Source: JAXGQD01 sp964574395
GTDB lineage: Bacteria > Bacillota > Clostridia > Saccharofermentanales > Fastidiosipilaceae
Reading direction: 5' to 3'
Assembly (NCBI GenBank): GCA_964574395.1
Contig: CAZNNL010000001.1
Span: forward strand, 13,629 to 77,628
DNA: 64,000 nt
Shown: positions 53,625 through 62,775 of the stretch, piece by piece
How the letters are laid out: every line of letters starts with the position of its first letter
Numbering within the stretch: the first letter of the stretch is position 1
Program-made: the position numbers and the translations under genes
Notes under the pieces: model-generated
Databases searched by the model: none
Told to the model about the DNA's origin: nothing
What the model saw: the letters and a program-made list of their open reading frames with translations, nothing else

Positions 53625-53993
53625 TTACTTCTTCTTGTTCGCCATAGTGCGTTTTTTACCTTTACGCGTGCGCGCATTGGTTTTTGTTCGCTGTCCTCTG
53701 ACAGGGAGACCAGTACGATGACGTCTGCCTCTATAGCAACCGATTTCGGTTAAACGCTTAATGTTCAAAGCGGTTTCACGACGCAGGTCACCTTCTACTT
53801 TATAATCATTCTCAATAACATCACGGATTTTGGCGAGTTCATCGTCCATCAAATCCTTCATGCGTGTGTCAGGATTAATCCCGCACTTTGCTAGAATTTC
53901 GTTGGACAAGGTTCTGCCAATACCAAAGATATAGGTAAGCGCAATCTCTACGCGTTTATCATTCGGCAGATCTACTCCGGAAATACGTGCCAT
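53625..53993 (-). CDS. rpsM: 30S ribosomal protein S13 (uS13)
   Basis: Head protein of the small subunit contacting the P-site tRNA and 50S, 122 residues. It begins [21 protein letters not shown]'s family pattern and has [20 protein letters not shown] near the end, then a lysine-rich tail. GGAGG lies before the ATG. Confidence 0.98.
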   Translation of the reverse strand: MARISGVDLPNDKRVEIALTYIFGIGRTLSNEILAKCGINPDTRMKDLMDDELAKIRDVIENDYKVEGDLRRETALNIKRLTEIGCYRGRRHRTGLPVRGQRTKTNARTRKGKKRTMANKKK

Positions 53994-54065
53994 TCAATTT
54001 TTCCTCCAGCTTTTTTCTACTAATAAATATATATACAACACGATTAGGTAATATCGCAGATTGCG

Positions 54066-54116
54066 ACAGCCGCACCCTCATGCTTTGTACGAAAACAGGG
54101 TACAGCTGCACCCTCA
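54066..54116. repeat. Direct repeat between rpmJ and rpsM
   Basis: ACAGCCGCACCCTCA (54066-54080) recurs as ACAGCTGCACCCTCA (54102-54116), 14 of 15 bases identical, 36 bases apart. A GTAC-centred inverted repeat lies between them. This is within a 132-base intercistronic gap with no gene. Confidence 0.5.
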
Positions 54117-54125
54117 GGTTTACAT

Positions 54126-54239
54126 TTAGCCCTGTCTCTGTTTATGCTTGGGGTCAGAACAGATAACCATGATCTTTCCCTTGCGTTTGATAACCTTGCA
54201 TTTTTCACACATGGGCTTAACTGACGATCTCACCTTCAT
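54126..54239 (-). CDS. rpmJ: 50S ribosomal protein L36 (bL36)
   Basis: Smallest ribosomal protein, 37 residues, starting [14 protein letters not shown]. The zinc ligands are CEKC, a Cys in VICSD and the His in KHKQRQG. An in-frame reading frame extends 48 residues further upstream but lacks similarity; ATG 54239 has GGAGG just upstream. Confidence 0.97.
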   Translation of the reverse strand: MKVRSSVKPMCEKCKVIKRKGKIMVICSDPKHKQRQG

Positions 54240-54394
54240 GCTAAATTCCTCCTCAATTGCACCACTATAATTCGGCGCATGCCTAAATATTCTATCAGAA
54301 TACGTGATTTTTTCAAGTACAATTTTTGAATGTACTTGCCAATCTTTTCCTTGTTTTCTACGCATATGCTGTGCATCTAGCACAACGGTCTAAT

Positions 54395-54613
54395 TTACTT
54401 TGCTCGCCAAGTAATACGCCCACGAGACAGGTCATAAGGTGATAGTTCCATGGTGACGCGGTCTCCGGGCAGTATTTTAATATAGTTTTGTCGGAGCTTG
54501 CCTGAAATGTGTGCCAATATTTCATGACCATTTTCAAGCTTTACTTTAAACATTGCGTTGGGCAAAGAATCCGAAACGATTCCTTCAACTTCAATTACAT
54601 CTTCTTTTGACAT
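54395..54613 (-). CDS. infA: Translation initiation factor IF-1
   Basis: OB-fold factor binding the A site of the 30S subunit, 72 residues. It reads [20 protein letters not shown] and ends [12 protein letters not shown], both conserved. Its ATG overlaps the stop of the KOW gene (TAATG). Confidence 0.97.
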   Translation of the reverse strand: MSKEDVIEVEGIVSDSLPNAMFKVKLENGHEILAHISGKLRQNYIKILPGDRVTMELSPYDLSRGRITWRAK

Positions 54614-54927
54614 TAATTGTCCTCCACTGTCGGATTGGCCCGATAGGCTTGAATCCATTTTCTAGTTAGCGCATCACGCTGATTAAAATCCTTCTCGTCT
54701 AACATGCGATTAAATTCCGAGGCAGCGACTTGCTTAAGTGCTTTTACATGTCTGACGTGCTTTTGTTTAGGCTTAGCCCAATAATAATGCTTCCCATCTA
54801 TCATAAAGACTCTGCGTCCTTCGACTTTTATCACTAAAAAGAGGCGTCCGCGGTCATGGCCCTTTAGCGCCAACACAATTTGTCCGGCTGCTAAGCCTTC
54901 ACGCCTAATTGCTTCATGCATTTCCAT
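54613..54927 (-). CDS. KOW-domain RNA-binding protein (L14e-like)
   Basis: A 104-residue basic protein with a KOW motif at residues 12-45 ([20 protein letters not shown]). Similar small proteins lie between map and infA in many Clostridia and are annotated as ribosomal L14e-like RNA-binding proteins. It overlaps both neighbours by one base (TAATG at each end), so it is translated as part of the set. Its RNA target is unknown. Confidence 0.82.
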   Translation of the reverse strand: MEMHEAIRREGLAAGQIVLALKGHDRGRLFLVIKVEGRRVFMIDGKHYYWAKPKQKHVRHVKALKQVAASEFNRMLDEKDFNQRDALTRKWIQAYRANPTVEDN

Positions 54928-55682
54928 TATAGTGTCGTCAAAATGCGTGGGCCATCTTCTGTGATAGCTACCGTGTTTTCATAGTGGGCAGAGCATTGTC
55001 CGTCGGCAGTGATAATGGTCCAATCATCAGCTAAGATTTCAACTTTAGCTGATCCGAGGTTAAGCATCGGTTCGATGGCTAAAACCATACCGGCTTCTAA
55101 GCGAGGTCCGTGGCCCTTTTTGCCATAATTAGGGATGCTTGGATCCTCATGTAAATTCCTACCAATACCGTGACCCGTTAATTCGTGAACGATTCCGTAA
55201 CCAAAAAGTTCGGCGTGTTCTTGAATGGCTGCCTGAATATCCCCTAAGCGCTTACCAACTTGTGCTTGCTCAAAGCCTTTCCAAAAGGCTGCTTCCGTTT
55301 CTCGCACGAGCTGTGCCACCTCGGGATCAACATTTCCGACCAAATACGTGCGTGCCGCATCGCCATGCCACCCGTCCAAGTAAGCTCCGACATCTGTTGA
55401 AACAACATCGCCATCTTTAATTACGTGATGCGTATGTGGAATGCCGTGAACAACTTCTTCATTTACTGAAACACAAATCGCACCCGGGTAGGGTGGTTTT
55501 CCGTAATTCAGAAAAGAAGGAATCGCGCCTTCAGCACGAATGATACGTTCTGCTCGATCTGCTATTTGCATAGTCGACATGCCAGGTTTGATAAAAGTAG
55601 CAAGATCCTCAAAAACCAGCGCTACAATGCGGCCGGCTTTTGCCATTGCTTCTATCTCACTTGGGCTCTTGATTTCGATCAT
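54927..55682 (-). CDS. map: Type I methionine aminopeptidase
   Basis: Removes N-terminal methionine from new proteins. The metal ligands are seen in TDVGAYLDGWHGDAARTY (two Asp), ELTGHGIGRNLHEDPSIPNY (His), and AIEPML (Glu); a final Glu is in HYENTVAITEDG. It has 251 residues without an N-terminal extension. It follows adk by one base. Confidence 0.97.
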   Translation of the reverse strand: MIEIKSPSEIEAMAKAGRIVALVFEDLATFIKPGMSTMQIADRAERIIRAEGAIPSFLNYGKPPYPGAICVSVNEEVVHGIPHTHHVIKDGDVVSTDVGAYLDGWHGDAARTYLVGNVDPEVAQLVRETEAAFWKGFEQAQVGKRLGDIQAAIQEHAELFGYGIVHELTGHGIGRNLHEDPSIPNYGKKGHGPRLEAGMVLAIEPMLNLGSAKVEILADDWTIITADGQCSAHYENTVAITEDGPRILTTL

Positions 55683-55683
55683 G

Positions 55684-56340
55684 CTAGGTCAGACCTTTCT
55701 CTGAAAATATTTCTTGGGCTTGTTCGTAGGTTTCAGCAATGCTACCACACGTGGTAATTTGAGCGATCAGTCCTTTATCATTATAAAAATCAATTAAAGG
55801 ACTCGTTTCTTCGTGGTAAATTTCAAGACGTCTTTTTATCGTTTCTTCGTTATCATCTTCACGTTGAATGATGGGGCTACCACATGCATCGCACACACCG
55901 TCGACTTTAGGTTTTTTGTTTTTTGTGTGATAACCTGCTCCGCACTTACTGCAAACTCTACGTCCAGCCAAGCGTTCAATTATCATGTCATCAGGTATAG
56001 CGAGTTCGATTACAGCATCTAATTTTATTCCAAGTTCCGATAAATAGTAGTCAAGTGCTTCCGCTTGTGGGATAGTTCTAGGATAACCATCTAGCAGAAA
56101 AGGACCTTCTTGTACTTCATCTAAAAATAGTCTTTCGACCATTGCGTTAGTCACTTCATCAGGTACTAAGAGTCCTTGTTCAATGTAATGGCCAGCCACT
56201 AGACCTAATTCTGTCTTCTTTTTGATATTACTGCGGAACATGTCTCCGGTGGAGATATGCCTCAAACGGTAGTTCTCACAAACCGTTTCAGCGAGCGTTC
56301 CTTTGCCTGCTCCTGGAGGCCCAACGATCAAAATACGCAT
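55684..56340 (-). CDS. adk: Adenylate kinase with zinc lid
   Basis: Balances ATP, ADP and AMP. The P-loop GPPGAGKGT follows MRILIV. FLLDGYPRTIPQAEALD is the AMP-binding part. The LID has four cysteines (CSKC and CDAC), the zinc-binding form common in Gram-positives. ATG 56340 gives 218 residues. It follows secY, as usual. Confidence 0.97.
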   Translation of the reverse strand: MRILIVGPPGAGKGTLAETVCENYRLRHISTGDMFRSNIKKKTELGLVAGHYIEQGLLVPDEVTNAMVERLFLDEVQEGPFLLDGYPRTIPQAEALDYYLSELGIKLDAVIELAIPDDMIIERLAGRRVCSKCGAGYHTKNKKPKVDGVCDACGSPIIQREDDNEETIKRRLEIYHEETSPLIDFYNDKGLIAQITTCGSIAETYEQAQEIFSEKGLT

Positions 56341-56427
56341 ATCTAAACATCCTCTCTGATAAGACACATAGAGCTCCCGCTACAGAGCAGGAGCCAATAT
56401 GTTTAATTTAAAAGGGAACTTAGGCAC

Positions 56428-57726
56428 CTAATCAAGGAAGCCTTTGTAATGTCTCATCATCATTTGGGATTCAAGCTGATTGACGAGATCAAGACAAACA
56501 CCAACGATAATGATAATCGCAGTACCGCCGAACCAAAGCCCTGTTGTGTTTGTTGCTGTTCCGAGAATCATGGGAGCCAAGGTGATGAAGGCTAAAAACA
56601 AGCCATCGAACCAAGACAAGCGACGTGATGTGGTAGATATGAATTTGGTGGTAGGTTTGCCAGGACGAATGCCCGGTATAAATCCACCATTCTTCTGTAA
56701 GTTGTTAGCAACTTCCATCGGGTTAAACTGAATCATGGAATAGAAGAAAGTAAACCCAATAATCAATAGCGCTTCTACTACGTAATAGATGGGGTTTGTG
56801 CCAAAGTTCTTAAAGAACATGACAACAGCCCCGGTACTGTTAGCGAAAAAGAAGCTAATGATAAGGCTTGGTATTTGTAGGATAGACATGGCAAAAATGA
56901 CGGGAATAACACCTGATTGGTTGACCTTGATTGGTAAGTAGGTGCTTTGCCCACCATACTGCTTGCGTCCTACAACACGTTTAGCATACTGCACGGGAAT
57001 ACGGCGCTCGGCTAATTGTACGTAAATTACTAATACGAGAGCTGCCAGAACACCGACCACGACGAGTAAAGCAAACAGGATAGCAACAAAGATATTGAAC
57101 TGCACTGTCCAGAGTCCTGAAAGGCTAACAAGTCCATTTACCATGTCAGGGATACGGGAAACAATACCGGCAAAAATGATAATCGAAATACCATTTCCAA
57201 TACCTTTGGCATTAATTAGTTCACCAATCCACATGATAGCTGCCGTACCTGCGGTAAAGCTAAAAATAACAACTAATGCATTCAGCCATTCTGGCAAGAC
57301 GCCAGCCGTGGCGGTTCTGGTCGCCGACCAGAAAGCAACTGCTTGTGCCAAGGCTAAAACAACCGTGGTGATACGCACAATTTGCTGAATCTTTTTTCTT
57401 CCAGTTTCTCCCTCTTTTGACAGACGTTCCAAAGAAGGAATGGCAACCGTCAGAAGTTGGATGATAATCGAAGCATTAATGTAGGGCGTGATACCCATGG
57501 CAAAAATTGATACAGCCTTTAATGCTCCACCGGACATAATATCCATTAGTGCACCTAGCTGCCCAAACTGATCGATTAATTGTGTGAATTTTAGACGGTC
57601 TATGCCCGGCACCGGAATGTTACCTCCGATGCGGAACACAACTATCATAAAAATGGTAAAGAGTAGACGCTTGCGAAGATCGGGGATTTTAAACGCGTTC
57701 TTCAGTGTCTCCAACATGTTACCCAT
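56428..57726 (-). CDS. secY: Preprotein translocase subunit SecY
   Basis: Protein-conducting channel of the inner membrane, 432 residues with about ten membrane segments. Signatures include FRIGGNIPVPGID near the N-terminus, GGALKAVSIFAMGITPYINASI and the cytoplasmic loop QYAKRVVGRKQYGGQSTYLPIK-type region. Two TGGCAAAA copies fall within it. It follows rplO by two bases. Confidence 0.98.
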   Translation of the reverse strand: MGNMLETLKNAFKIPDLRKRLLFTIFMIVVFRIGGNIPVPGIDRLKFTQLIDQFGQLGALMDIMSGGALKAVSIFAMGITPYINASIIIQLLTVAIPSLERLSKEGETGRKKIQQIVRITTVVLALAQAVAFWSATRTATAGVLPEWLNALVVIFSFTAGTAAIMWIGELINAKGIGNGISIIIFAGIVSRIPDMVNGLVSLSGLWTVQFNIFVAILFALLVVVGVLAALVLVIYVQLAERRIPVQYAKRVVGRKQYGGQSTYLPIKVNQSGVIPVIFAMSILQIPSLIISFFFANSTGAVVMFFKNFGTNPIYYVVEALLIIGFTFFYSMIQFNPMEVANNLQKNGGFIPGIRPGKPTTKFISTTSRRLSWFDGLFLAFITLAPMILGTATNTTGLWFGGTAIIIIVGVCLDLVNQLESQMMMRHYKGFLD

Positions 57727-57728
57727 GA

Positions 57729-58181
57729 TTAGACCTCCTCAGCCGTTCCACCAGCCTTTACAATTGCTTCTTTAGCTGACTCAGTAAACTTCTTTGCTTT
57801 GACATTGAGCTTTTTGCTTACTTCAGCGTTGCCAATAATTTTCAAACCACCATCTACGGCTTTGGAAACAGTCACTAGGCCTTGGGAAAGTACGGTTTCA
57901 AGTGATACATCACTTCCGTCTTCAAATTCATTCAGGCGGTCAACTGAAAGAACGACGTATTTCACGGCAAAATTCTTGTTATTGAAGCCACGTTTTGGCA
58001 GTCTGCGATAGAGCGGCATTTGACCACCCTCAAAGCCAGGACGAACACCGCCGCCTGATCTCGCGTTTTGTCCTTTATGTCCACGACCAGCAGTTTTACC
58101 GTTTCCTGATCCAGGTCCGCGACCTTTTCGGAAATTCGGCTTTGTGCTTCCGGGAACTTTTGTAAATGTATTGAGTTTCAT
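57729..58181 (-). CDS. rplO: 50S ribosomal protein L15 (uL15)
   Basis: Large-subunit protein, 150 residues. The glycine- and arginine-rich N-terminus ([20 protein letters not shown]) reaches into the rRNA. It precedes secY in the spc operon. Confidence 0.98.
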   Translation of the reverse strand: MKLNTFTKVPGSTKPNFRKGRGPGSGNGKTAGRGHKGQNARSGGGVRPGFEGGQMPLYRRLPKRGFNNKNFAVKYVVLSVDRLNEFEDGSDVSLETVLSQGLVTVSKAVDGGLKIIGNAEVSKKLNVKAKKFTESAKEAIVKAGGTAEEV

Positions 58182-58195
58182 TCTTTGGTGCCCCC

Positions 58196-58381
58196 TTATT
58201 CTTTCTCTTCTACGATGGCCACCAAATGCGGAACTGCATTCACCATGCCACGAATTGCGGCATTATCTTGATGTTCTGCGGTTTGACCAATTTTTCTTAA
58301 GCCCAAAGCCTGCACGACGCGAAGTTGTTTCTCCGTCGCACGGTTGGTGCTTTTGATGAGTTTTACGGTTAATTTTGACAT
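58196..58381 (-). CDS. rpmD: 50S ribosomal protein L30 (uL30)
   Basis: Large-subunit protein, 61 residues. It begins [20 protein letters not shown], and [20 protein letters not shown] is conserved. Set between rpsE and rplO with short gaps. Confidence 0.96.
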   Translation of the reverse strand: MSKLTVKLIKSTNRATEKQLRVVQALGLRKIGQTAEHQDNAAIRGMVNAVPHLVAIVEEKE

Positions 58382-58398
58382 TTCACTGCACCTCCGGT

Positions 58399-58893
58399 TT
58401 ACAGAATTTCTTCAGGCTTTTTACCTCTGAGTCTGGCAACTTCTTCTAGTGATTTAAGGCTTCTTAAACCTTCTAAAGTTGCGTTAGCCATGTTGTTGGC
58501 GTTGTTTGAACCCAAAGATTTTGTATAAATATTGTTGATGCCTGCGAGCTCACAAACGGCACGCACCGGTCCGCCGGCGATAACACCGGTACCTGGTTTG
58601 GCTGGCTTCAGCAGAACTTTACCACCACCAAATACGCCCATCACCTGATGAGGGATAGAGGTATCGATAATGGGAACTTTGAAAAGATTCTTTTTCGCTG
58701 CTTCCACACCTTTACGGATTGCTTCAGGGATTTCAGCCGATTTTCCGAGACCTTTTCCGACGTGGCCATTGCCATCACCAACGACAACAAGCGCTACGAA
58801 ACGCATGGTACGTCCGCCTTTAACGGTTTTGGAAACGCGGTTGATGTTAATGACGCGCTCCTGTAATTCAAGTGTATTAGGATCTATTGACAT
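58399..58893 (-). CDS. rpsE: 30S ribosomal protein S5 (uS5)
   Basis: Decoding-site protein, 164 residues. [20 protein letters not shown] and [17 protein letters not shown] are characteristic. A GGAG precedes its ATG. Confidence 0.98.
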   Translation of the reverse strand: MSIDPNTLELQERVININRVSKTVKGGRTMRFVALVVVGDGNGHVGKGLGKSAEIPEAIRKGVEAAKKNLFKVPIIDTSIPHQVMGVFGGGKVLLKPAKPGTGVIAGGPVRAVCELAGINNIYTKSLGSNNANNMANATLEGLRSLKSLEEVARLRGKKPEEIL

Positions 58894-58908
58894 GGTCTGC
58901 TCCTCCGC

Positions 58909-59277
58909 TTAAAAATTCAGTCCGGCTTCACGTGCCGCTTCGGCTAACGCAGCCACACGGCCATGATAAACATAGCCGCTACGGTCGAAGACCACGGATT
59001 CTATGTTTTGTTCCAATGCACGTTTAGCGATAAGCGAACCAACTGCTTTTGCAGCAGCTACGTTCCCGCCGTACGCATTTTCATTTCTGATAGCCTTTTC
59101 GCTGGAGCTTGCTGCTGCCAGTGTCTTATGATTGACGTCGTCAATCAATTGAGCCGAGATATTAGCAAGGCTTCTGAAGACACAAAGTCTGGGGCGATCA
59201 GCTGTACCACTGATTTTTTTACGCACTCGCGCATGCTTGCGGAGGCGAATTTTGTTTCGTTCTAGTTTCTTTATCAT
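58909..59277 (-). CDS. rplR: 50S ribosomal protein L18 (uL18)
   Basis: 5S-rRNA-binding protein, 122 residues. [18 protein letters not shown] and [20 protein letters not shown] are conserved. It lies 17 bases after rplF. Confidence 0.98.
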   Translation of the reverse strand: MIKKLERNKIRLRKHARVRKKISGTADRPRLCVFRSLANISAQLIDDVNHKTLAAASSSEKAIRNENAYGGNVAAAKAVGSLIAKRALEQNIESVVFDRSGYVYHGRVAALAEAAREAGLNF

Positions 59278-59294
59278 TTCCTATTCCCCTCCTA

Positions 59295-59840
59295 TTATTT
59301 GGCTTTAGCGCCTGTCTTACCTTCTTTAATACGGACATATTCGCCTTCATAGCGTACGCCTTTGCCATGGTAAGCATCAGGTACACGGAAACCACGAATT
59401 TTAGCTGCGATTTCTCCGACTAGCTGTTTGTCCGCACCTTTGACGGTAATTCTGTTCTGAGCTGGTACTTCAATGGTGATACCTTTTGGCTCTTCTAACT
59501 CGATAGGATGTGAGTAACCGAGACTCAAAACCAGCTTGTTGCCTTGTTTTGCTGCTCTGAAACCGATACCTACGATTTCTAGATTTTTAGTGAAGCCCTC
59601 ACTTAGCCCAACAACCATATTGTTAATGAGTGAGCGATACAAACCATGCATAGAACGATCTGTACGATCATCTGAAGGGCGTTCGACGGTGATTTCAGAA
59701 TCAGATATATTGATTTTGAATTCAGGACTAACTGGGGTGCTGAGCATTTCGTTGCCTTTTTTTACAACAATCAAGCCCTCTTCCTGACTGACTTTTATGC
59801 CAGCAGGGATTGTAATCGGCATTCTGCCAATACGTGACAT
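59295..59840 (-). CDS. rplF: 50S ribosomal protein L6 (uL6)
   Basis: Large-subunit protein near the GTPase centre, 181 residues. It begins MSRIGRMPITIPAGI and ends with YHGKGVRYEGEYVRIKEGK, both conserved. A 90-base gap with a small hairpin separates it from rpsH. Confidence 0.98.
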   Translation of the reverse strand: MSRIGRMPITIPAGIKVSQEEGLIVVKKGNEMLSTPVSPEFKINISDSEITVERPSDDRTDRSMHGLYRSLINNMVVGLSEGFTKNLEIVGIGFRAAKQGNKLVLSLGYSHPIELEEPKGITIEVPAQNRITVKGADKQLVGEIAAKIRGFRVPDAYHGKGVRYEGEYVRIKEGKTGAKAK

Positions 59841-59867
59841 ATTACATTCCTCCTGCTCTTAAGATTG

Positions 59868-59885
59868 AGAGCACTTTCGCGCTCT
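59868..59885 (-). promoter_or_regulatory. GNRA-capped hairpin before rplF
   Basis: Minus strand AGAGCGC-GAAA-GTGCTCT forms a seven-base stem (one G-T pair) with a GAAA tetraloop in the rpsH-rplF gap, about 28 bases before the rplF start. A role in translation control or mRNA processing is possible; not proven. Confidence 0.35.
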
Positions 59886-59930
59886 TTTCAGAGTTTCTTT
59901 CGATTGGCAAAAGCAAACTCGCGCTTCCCT

Positions 59931-60326
59931 CTACCAAATATAAGCCAACACTTCTCCGCCAACGTTTTTGTTGCGTGCAACTTTGTCAGTCATAACGCCT
60001 TGGTTGGTGGATACAATTGCTATACCCAAACCACCTAAAACGCGTGGCATGTCTTTAGCATTTGCATAGATACGCAAACCTGGTTTAGATATACGTTTGA
60101 TTCCGGAAATTACCGGTTTTCTGTCCGCATATTTAAGCGTTACGCGGATAATTCCTTGGATCTCATCTTCGATTTTTTCTACTTTGCTGATATAGCCCTC
60201 ATCCAAAAGGATTTCGGCGATGGACATTTTTATCTTGGATGCTGGGATGTCAACCGTAGGGTGGTTGGCAGCTCCAGCATTACGAATACGTGTCAGCATA
60301 TCGGCGATAGCATCTGTAATTAACAT
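59931..60326 (-). CDS. rpsH: 30S ribosomal protein S8 (uS8)
   Basis: Central-domain rRNA-binding protein, 131 residues. It begins [17 protein letters not shown] and ends [20 protein letters not shown] plus VLAYIW. In other bacteria it can repress the spc operon by binding the mRNA. Confidence 0.98.
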   Translation of the reverse strand: MLITDAIADMLTRIRNAGAANHPTVDIPASKIKMSIAEILLDEGYISKVEKIEDEIQGIIRVTLKYADRKPVISGIKRISKPGLRIYANAKDMPRVLGGLGIAIVSTNQGVMTDKVARNKNVGGEVLAYIW

Positions 60327-60349
60327 AGTCTTTCCTCCTTCTGACGCGC

Positions 60350-60535
60350 TTACCAGCTGGCTTTCTTCACACCGGGAATCTGGCCTTCGTAGGCAAGCTT
60401 ACGGAAGCAAAGACGGCAGATACCATATTTACGCAGATAAGCATGCGGACGTCCGCAGAGTTGACAACGGTTGTGTGCACGCGTTGAGTATTTCGCATCG
60501 CGCCTCGATTTTAGAATCATTGATTTTTTTGCCAT
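60350..60535 (-). CDS. rpsN: 30S ribosomal protein S14, zinc-binding type (uS14)
   Basis: Head protein of 61 residues, the short four-cysteine form: CQLC and CRLC bind zinc. This form is usual in Gram-positives. The start MAKKS overlaps a TGGCAAAA copy. It starts two bases after rplE. Confidence 0.97.
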   Translation of the reverse strand: MAKKSMILKSRRDAKYSTRAHNRCQLCGRPHAYLRKYGICRLCFRKLAYEGQIPGVKKASW

Positions 60536-60537
60536 GA

Positions 60538-61092
60538 TTAATGCTCCCCTTGTTTCGCGAACGGCATACCAAACTGACGCAACAGTTCACGGCCTTCTTC
60601 GTCTGTATTCGCAGTAGTGACAATGATAATGTCCATGCCACGAATTTTGTCGATTTTATCGTAGTCAATTTCAGGGAAAATTAATTGTTCCTTCATGCCA
60701 ACAGCATAGTTACCACGACCGTCAAAAGAATTAGGGGACAAGCCACGGAAGTCTCTGACGCGAGGGATAGCGATACTGATAAAGCGGTCTAGGAAATCAT
60801 ACATTTTTTCGCCACGCAAAGTCACTTTAACGCCAACTTCCATACCCTCTCTGAGTTTAAAGTTTGCAACTGACTTTTTAGCTTTTGTAATAATTGCCTT
60901 TTGTCCGGTAATAATACCTAAATCACGGACGGTATTTTCTACAGCCTTTGAATTTTCACGCTGATCGTTTCCAACACCTACGTTAATGACAATCTTTTCT
61001 AGTTTAGGAATCTCCATTACAGACTTGTACTTGAAAGTTTCCTTCATCTGAGGGGCGATCTCAGAATTATATTTTTCTTTTAATCTACTCAT
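60538..61092 (-). CDS. rplE: 50S ribosomal protein L5 (uL5)
   Basis: 5S-rRNA-binding protein, 184 residues. [20 protein letters not shown] and the C-terminal [19 protein letters not shown] are conserved. Confidence 0.98.
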   Translation of the reverse strand: MSRLKEKYNSEIAPQMKETFKYKSVMEIPKLEKIVINVGVGNDQRENSKAVENTVRDLGIITGQKAIITKAKKSVANFKLREGMEVGVKVTLRGEKMYDFLDRFISIAIPRVRDFRGLSPNSFDGRGNYAVGMKEQLIFPEIDYDKIDKIRGMDIIIVTTANTDEEGRELLRQFGMPFAKQGEH

Positions 61093-61108
61093 GTGATCTC
61101 CTCTCTAC

Positions 61109-61453
61109 TTATGATTTTTTAGCTTTTGACATGGTATCAATTTCTTCGTTGCAGGATTTGCAATAGCGGATTTTGGAACCATTGTCTAAAATTTTACGGC
61201 CAACTTTCGTAGGCTTTTTGCATTTTTCGCAAACCAACATAACGTTTGAAGCAGCAATTGAGCCTTCTTGCTCAGTAATACCGCCTTGTGGGCTGGTTTG
61301 GGTTGGTTTGTTGTGCTTTTGAACCATGTTTGCACCTTGTACGAAGACGCGTGCTTTGACAGGATCAACTTTCAAAACTTTACCGACATGTGCGCGGTCT
61401 TTACCGGAAAGCACATAAACGGTGTCGTTAACTTTTACGTGTACTTTTGCCAT
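61109..61453 (-). CDS. rplX: 50S ribosomal protein L24 (uL24)
   Basis: Assembly-initiating protein, 114 residues, with a KOW motif (VLSGKDRAHVGKVLKVDP). Its C-terminal part has two cysteine pairs (CEKC and CKSC), a zinc-ribbon feature of some bacterial L24. The start MAKVH overlaps a TGGCAAAA copy. Confidence 0.97.
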   Translation of the reverse strand: MAKVHVKVNDTVYVLSGKDRAHVGKVLKVDPVKARVFVQGANMVQKHNKPTQTSPQGGITEQEGSIAASNVMLVCEKCKKPTKVGRKILDNGSKIRYCKSCNEEIDTMSKAKKS

Positions 61454-61466
61454 TTTTTATGCCACC

Positions 61467-61835
61467 TCACAGTACTTCAGGCGCCAAGGAAAGAATGCGC
61501 ATATAGTCTTTTTCACGCAACTCTCTGGCGATTGGACCAAAGATACGAGTACCTCTGGGATTCTTGTCATCCTTAATTAGAACACATGCATTCTCGTCAA
61601 ATTTGATGTAGGAACCGTCTGCTCTGCGGATACCCTTTTTGGTACGTACCACAACTGCTTTGACGACTTCTCCTTTTTTAACTACACCACCTGGTGATGC
61701 TTCTTTGACTGAACAAACGATAACATCGCCAATATTGGCATATTTTCTCCACGAGCCACCTAAGACTTTGATGCATTGCAGTTCGCGTGCACCGGTATTA
61801 TCGGCTGAACGTAGTCTTGATTCAACTTGGATCAT
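61467..61835 (-). CDS. rplN: 50S ribosomal protein L14 (uL14)
   Basis: Subunit-interface protein, 122 residues. It begins [20 protein letters not shown] and ends [18 protein letters not shown], both conserved. Confidence 0.98.
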   Translation of the reverse strand: MIQVESRLRSADNTGARELQCIKVLGGSWRKYANIGDVIVCSVKEASPGGVVKKGEVVKAVVVRTKKGIRRADGSYIKFDENACVLIKDDKNPRGTRIFGPIARELREKDYMRILSLAPEVL

Positions 61836-61873
61836 TTGGACTTGTCCTCCCTTCCTGACTTATTGTCCTTCGC

Positions 61874-62134
61874 TTATTTCGCTTTATCGATGATGCGGAC
61901 AACACGCCAGTGCTTGTCTTTACTCAGGGGACGAGTTTCCATAACACGTACGGTGTCTCCTGCATTGCATTCATTGTTTTCATCATGTGCCTTCATGGTC
62001 ACCGTGCGTTTGATGTACTTTTTGTACAGAGGATGTCTGATATGCTCTGTAACTGCTACTACAACAGTTTTATCCATCTTATCGCTTTTGACGATACCGA
62101 CACGGGTTTTACGTAAATTTCTACTTTCGCTCAT
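61874..62134 (-). CDS. rpsQ: 30S ribosomal protein S17 (uS17)
   Basis: Primary rRNA-binding protein, 86 residues. [20 protein letters not shown] and [20 protein letters not shown] are conserved. ATG 62134 is chosen since GGAGG lies ten bases upstream; an ATG at 62143 is too close to it. Confidence 0.96.
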   Translation of the reverse strand: MSESRNLRKTRVGIVKSDKMDKTVVVAVTEHIRHPLYKKYIKRTVTMKAHDENNECNAGDTVRVMETRPLSKDKHWRVVRIIDKAK

Positions 62135-62150
62135 TTCACCCATTCCTCCA

Positions 62151-62354
62151 TCACTTCTTCGCTGACGCGATTTCACGTTCGCGTATGATTGTTTGGACGC
62201 GGGCGAGGTCACGTTTAGCCTGGCTCAACTGGTTTGTATTCTCCAGCTGTTTGGTGGCATGTTGGAAACGAAGCTTGAATAGTTGATCTTTTAATTCACT
62301 AAGCTCTTTGACCAATTCGTCAGAAGATTTTTCACGATACTCACTAGCTTTCAT
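62151..62354 (-). CDS. rpmC: 50S ribosomal protein L29 (uL29)
   Basis: Exit-tunnel-rim protein, 67 residues, helical hairpin. [20 protein letters not shown] and [17 protein letters not shown] fit the family. Its start overlaps the end of rplP by 11 bases. Confidence 0.96.
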   Translation of the reverse strand: MKASEYREKSSDELVKELSELKDQLFKLRFQHATKQLENTNQLSQAKRDLARVQTIIREREIASAKK

Positions 62355-62775
62355 TGGCAACACCCTCCTTTGCACGCGTAATCATTTTCACTTTACAGGG
62401 CAGTTTGTGCGCGGCTAGACGCAGCGCTTCTTTAGCATCTTCATAAGGAACACCGGAAACCTCAAAAAGGACACGACCGGGTTTTACCACGGCTACCCAG
62501 TATTCGGGTGATCCTTTACCGGAACCCATGCGGGTTTCAGCAGGCTTTTTGGTAACAGGTTTGTCCGGGAAGATTTTTATCCAGACACGGCCGCCACGTT
62601 TTAGATAACGGTTAATCGCAACACGGGCTGCCTCAATTTGATTCGATTTTATCCAGCAGGGTTCAGTTGCCTGAAGACCAAAGTCACCGTAAGCAAGAAC
62701 ATTGCCGCGGGTCGCTTTGCCTGTCATACGGCCACGATGCACCCTTCTGTATTTAACTCTTTTAGGGAGTAACAT
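62344..62775 (-). CDS. rplP: 50S ribosomal protein L16 (uL16)
   Basis: Protein near the A site and peptidyl-transferase centre, 143 residues. It begins [20 protein letters not shown] and has [20 protein letters not shown]. It shares one base with the rpsC stop. Confidence 0.98.
   Translation of the reverse strand: MLLPKRVKYRRVHRGRMTGKATRGNVLAYGDFGLQATEPCWIKSNQIEAARVAINRYLKRGGRVWIKIFPDKPVTKKPAETRMGSGKGSPEYWVAVVKPGRVLFEVSGVPYEDAKEALRLAAHKLPCKVKMITRAKEGVANES

Larger units (their letters stand above)
902..61452. repeat. Dispersed octamer TGGCAAAA, about 54 copies
   Basis: Starts of TGGCAAAA on the plus strand: 902, 1620, 3582, 5504, 6381, 11544, 11822, 14535, 16379, 17933, 18604, 20502, 21405, 26592, 28664, 29402, 35430, 35904, 38734, 40976, 41262, 42598, 43389, 44354, 48282, 51470, 56889, 57498, 59905. 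Starts of the reverse complement TTTTGCCA: 9109, 9385, 17210, 18953, 19216, 25676, 28057, 28881, 29197, 30609, 32411, 35024, 35713, 37262, 40138, 41849, 43645, 44581, 46463, 47160, 48779, 55118, 55638, 60528, 61445. Found by eye, so a few may be missed. Confidence 0.8.

Noticed and set aside
902..61452. Reading TGGCAAAA as a Chi or FtsK-orienting (KOPS) site
   Set aside because: Such sites are strongly strand-biased; here about 29 and 25 copies lie on the two strands of a region whose genes all point one way.
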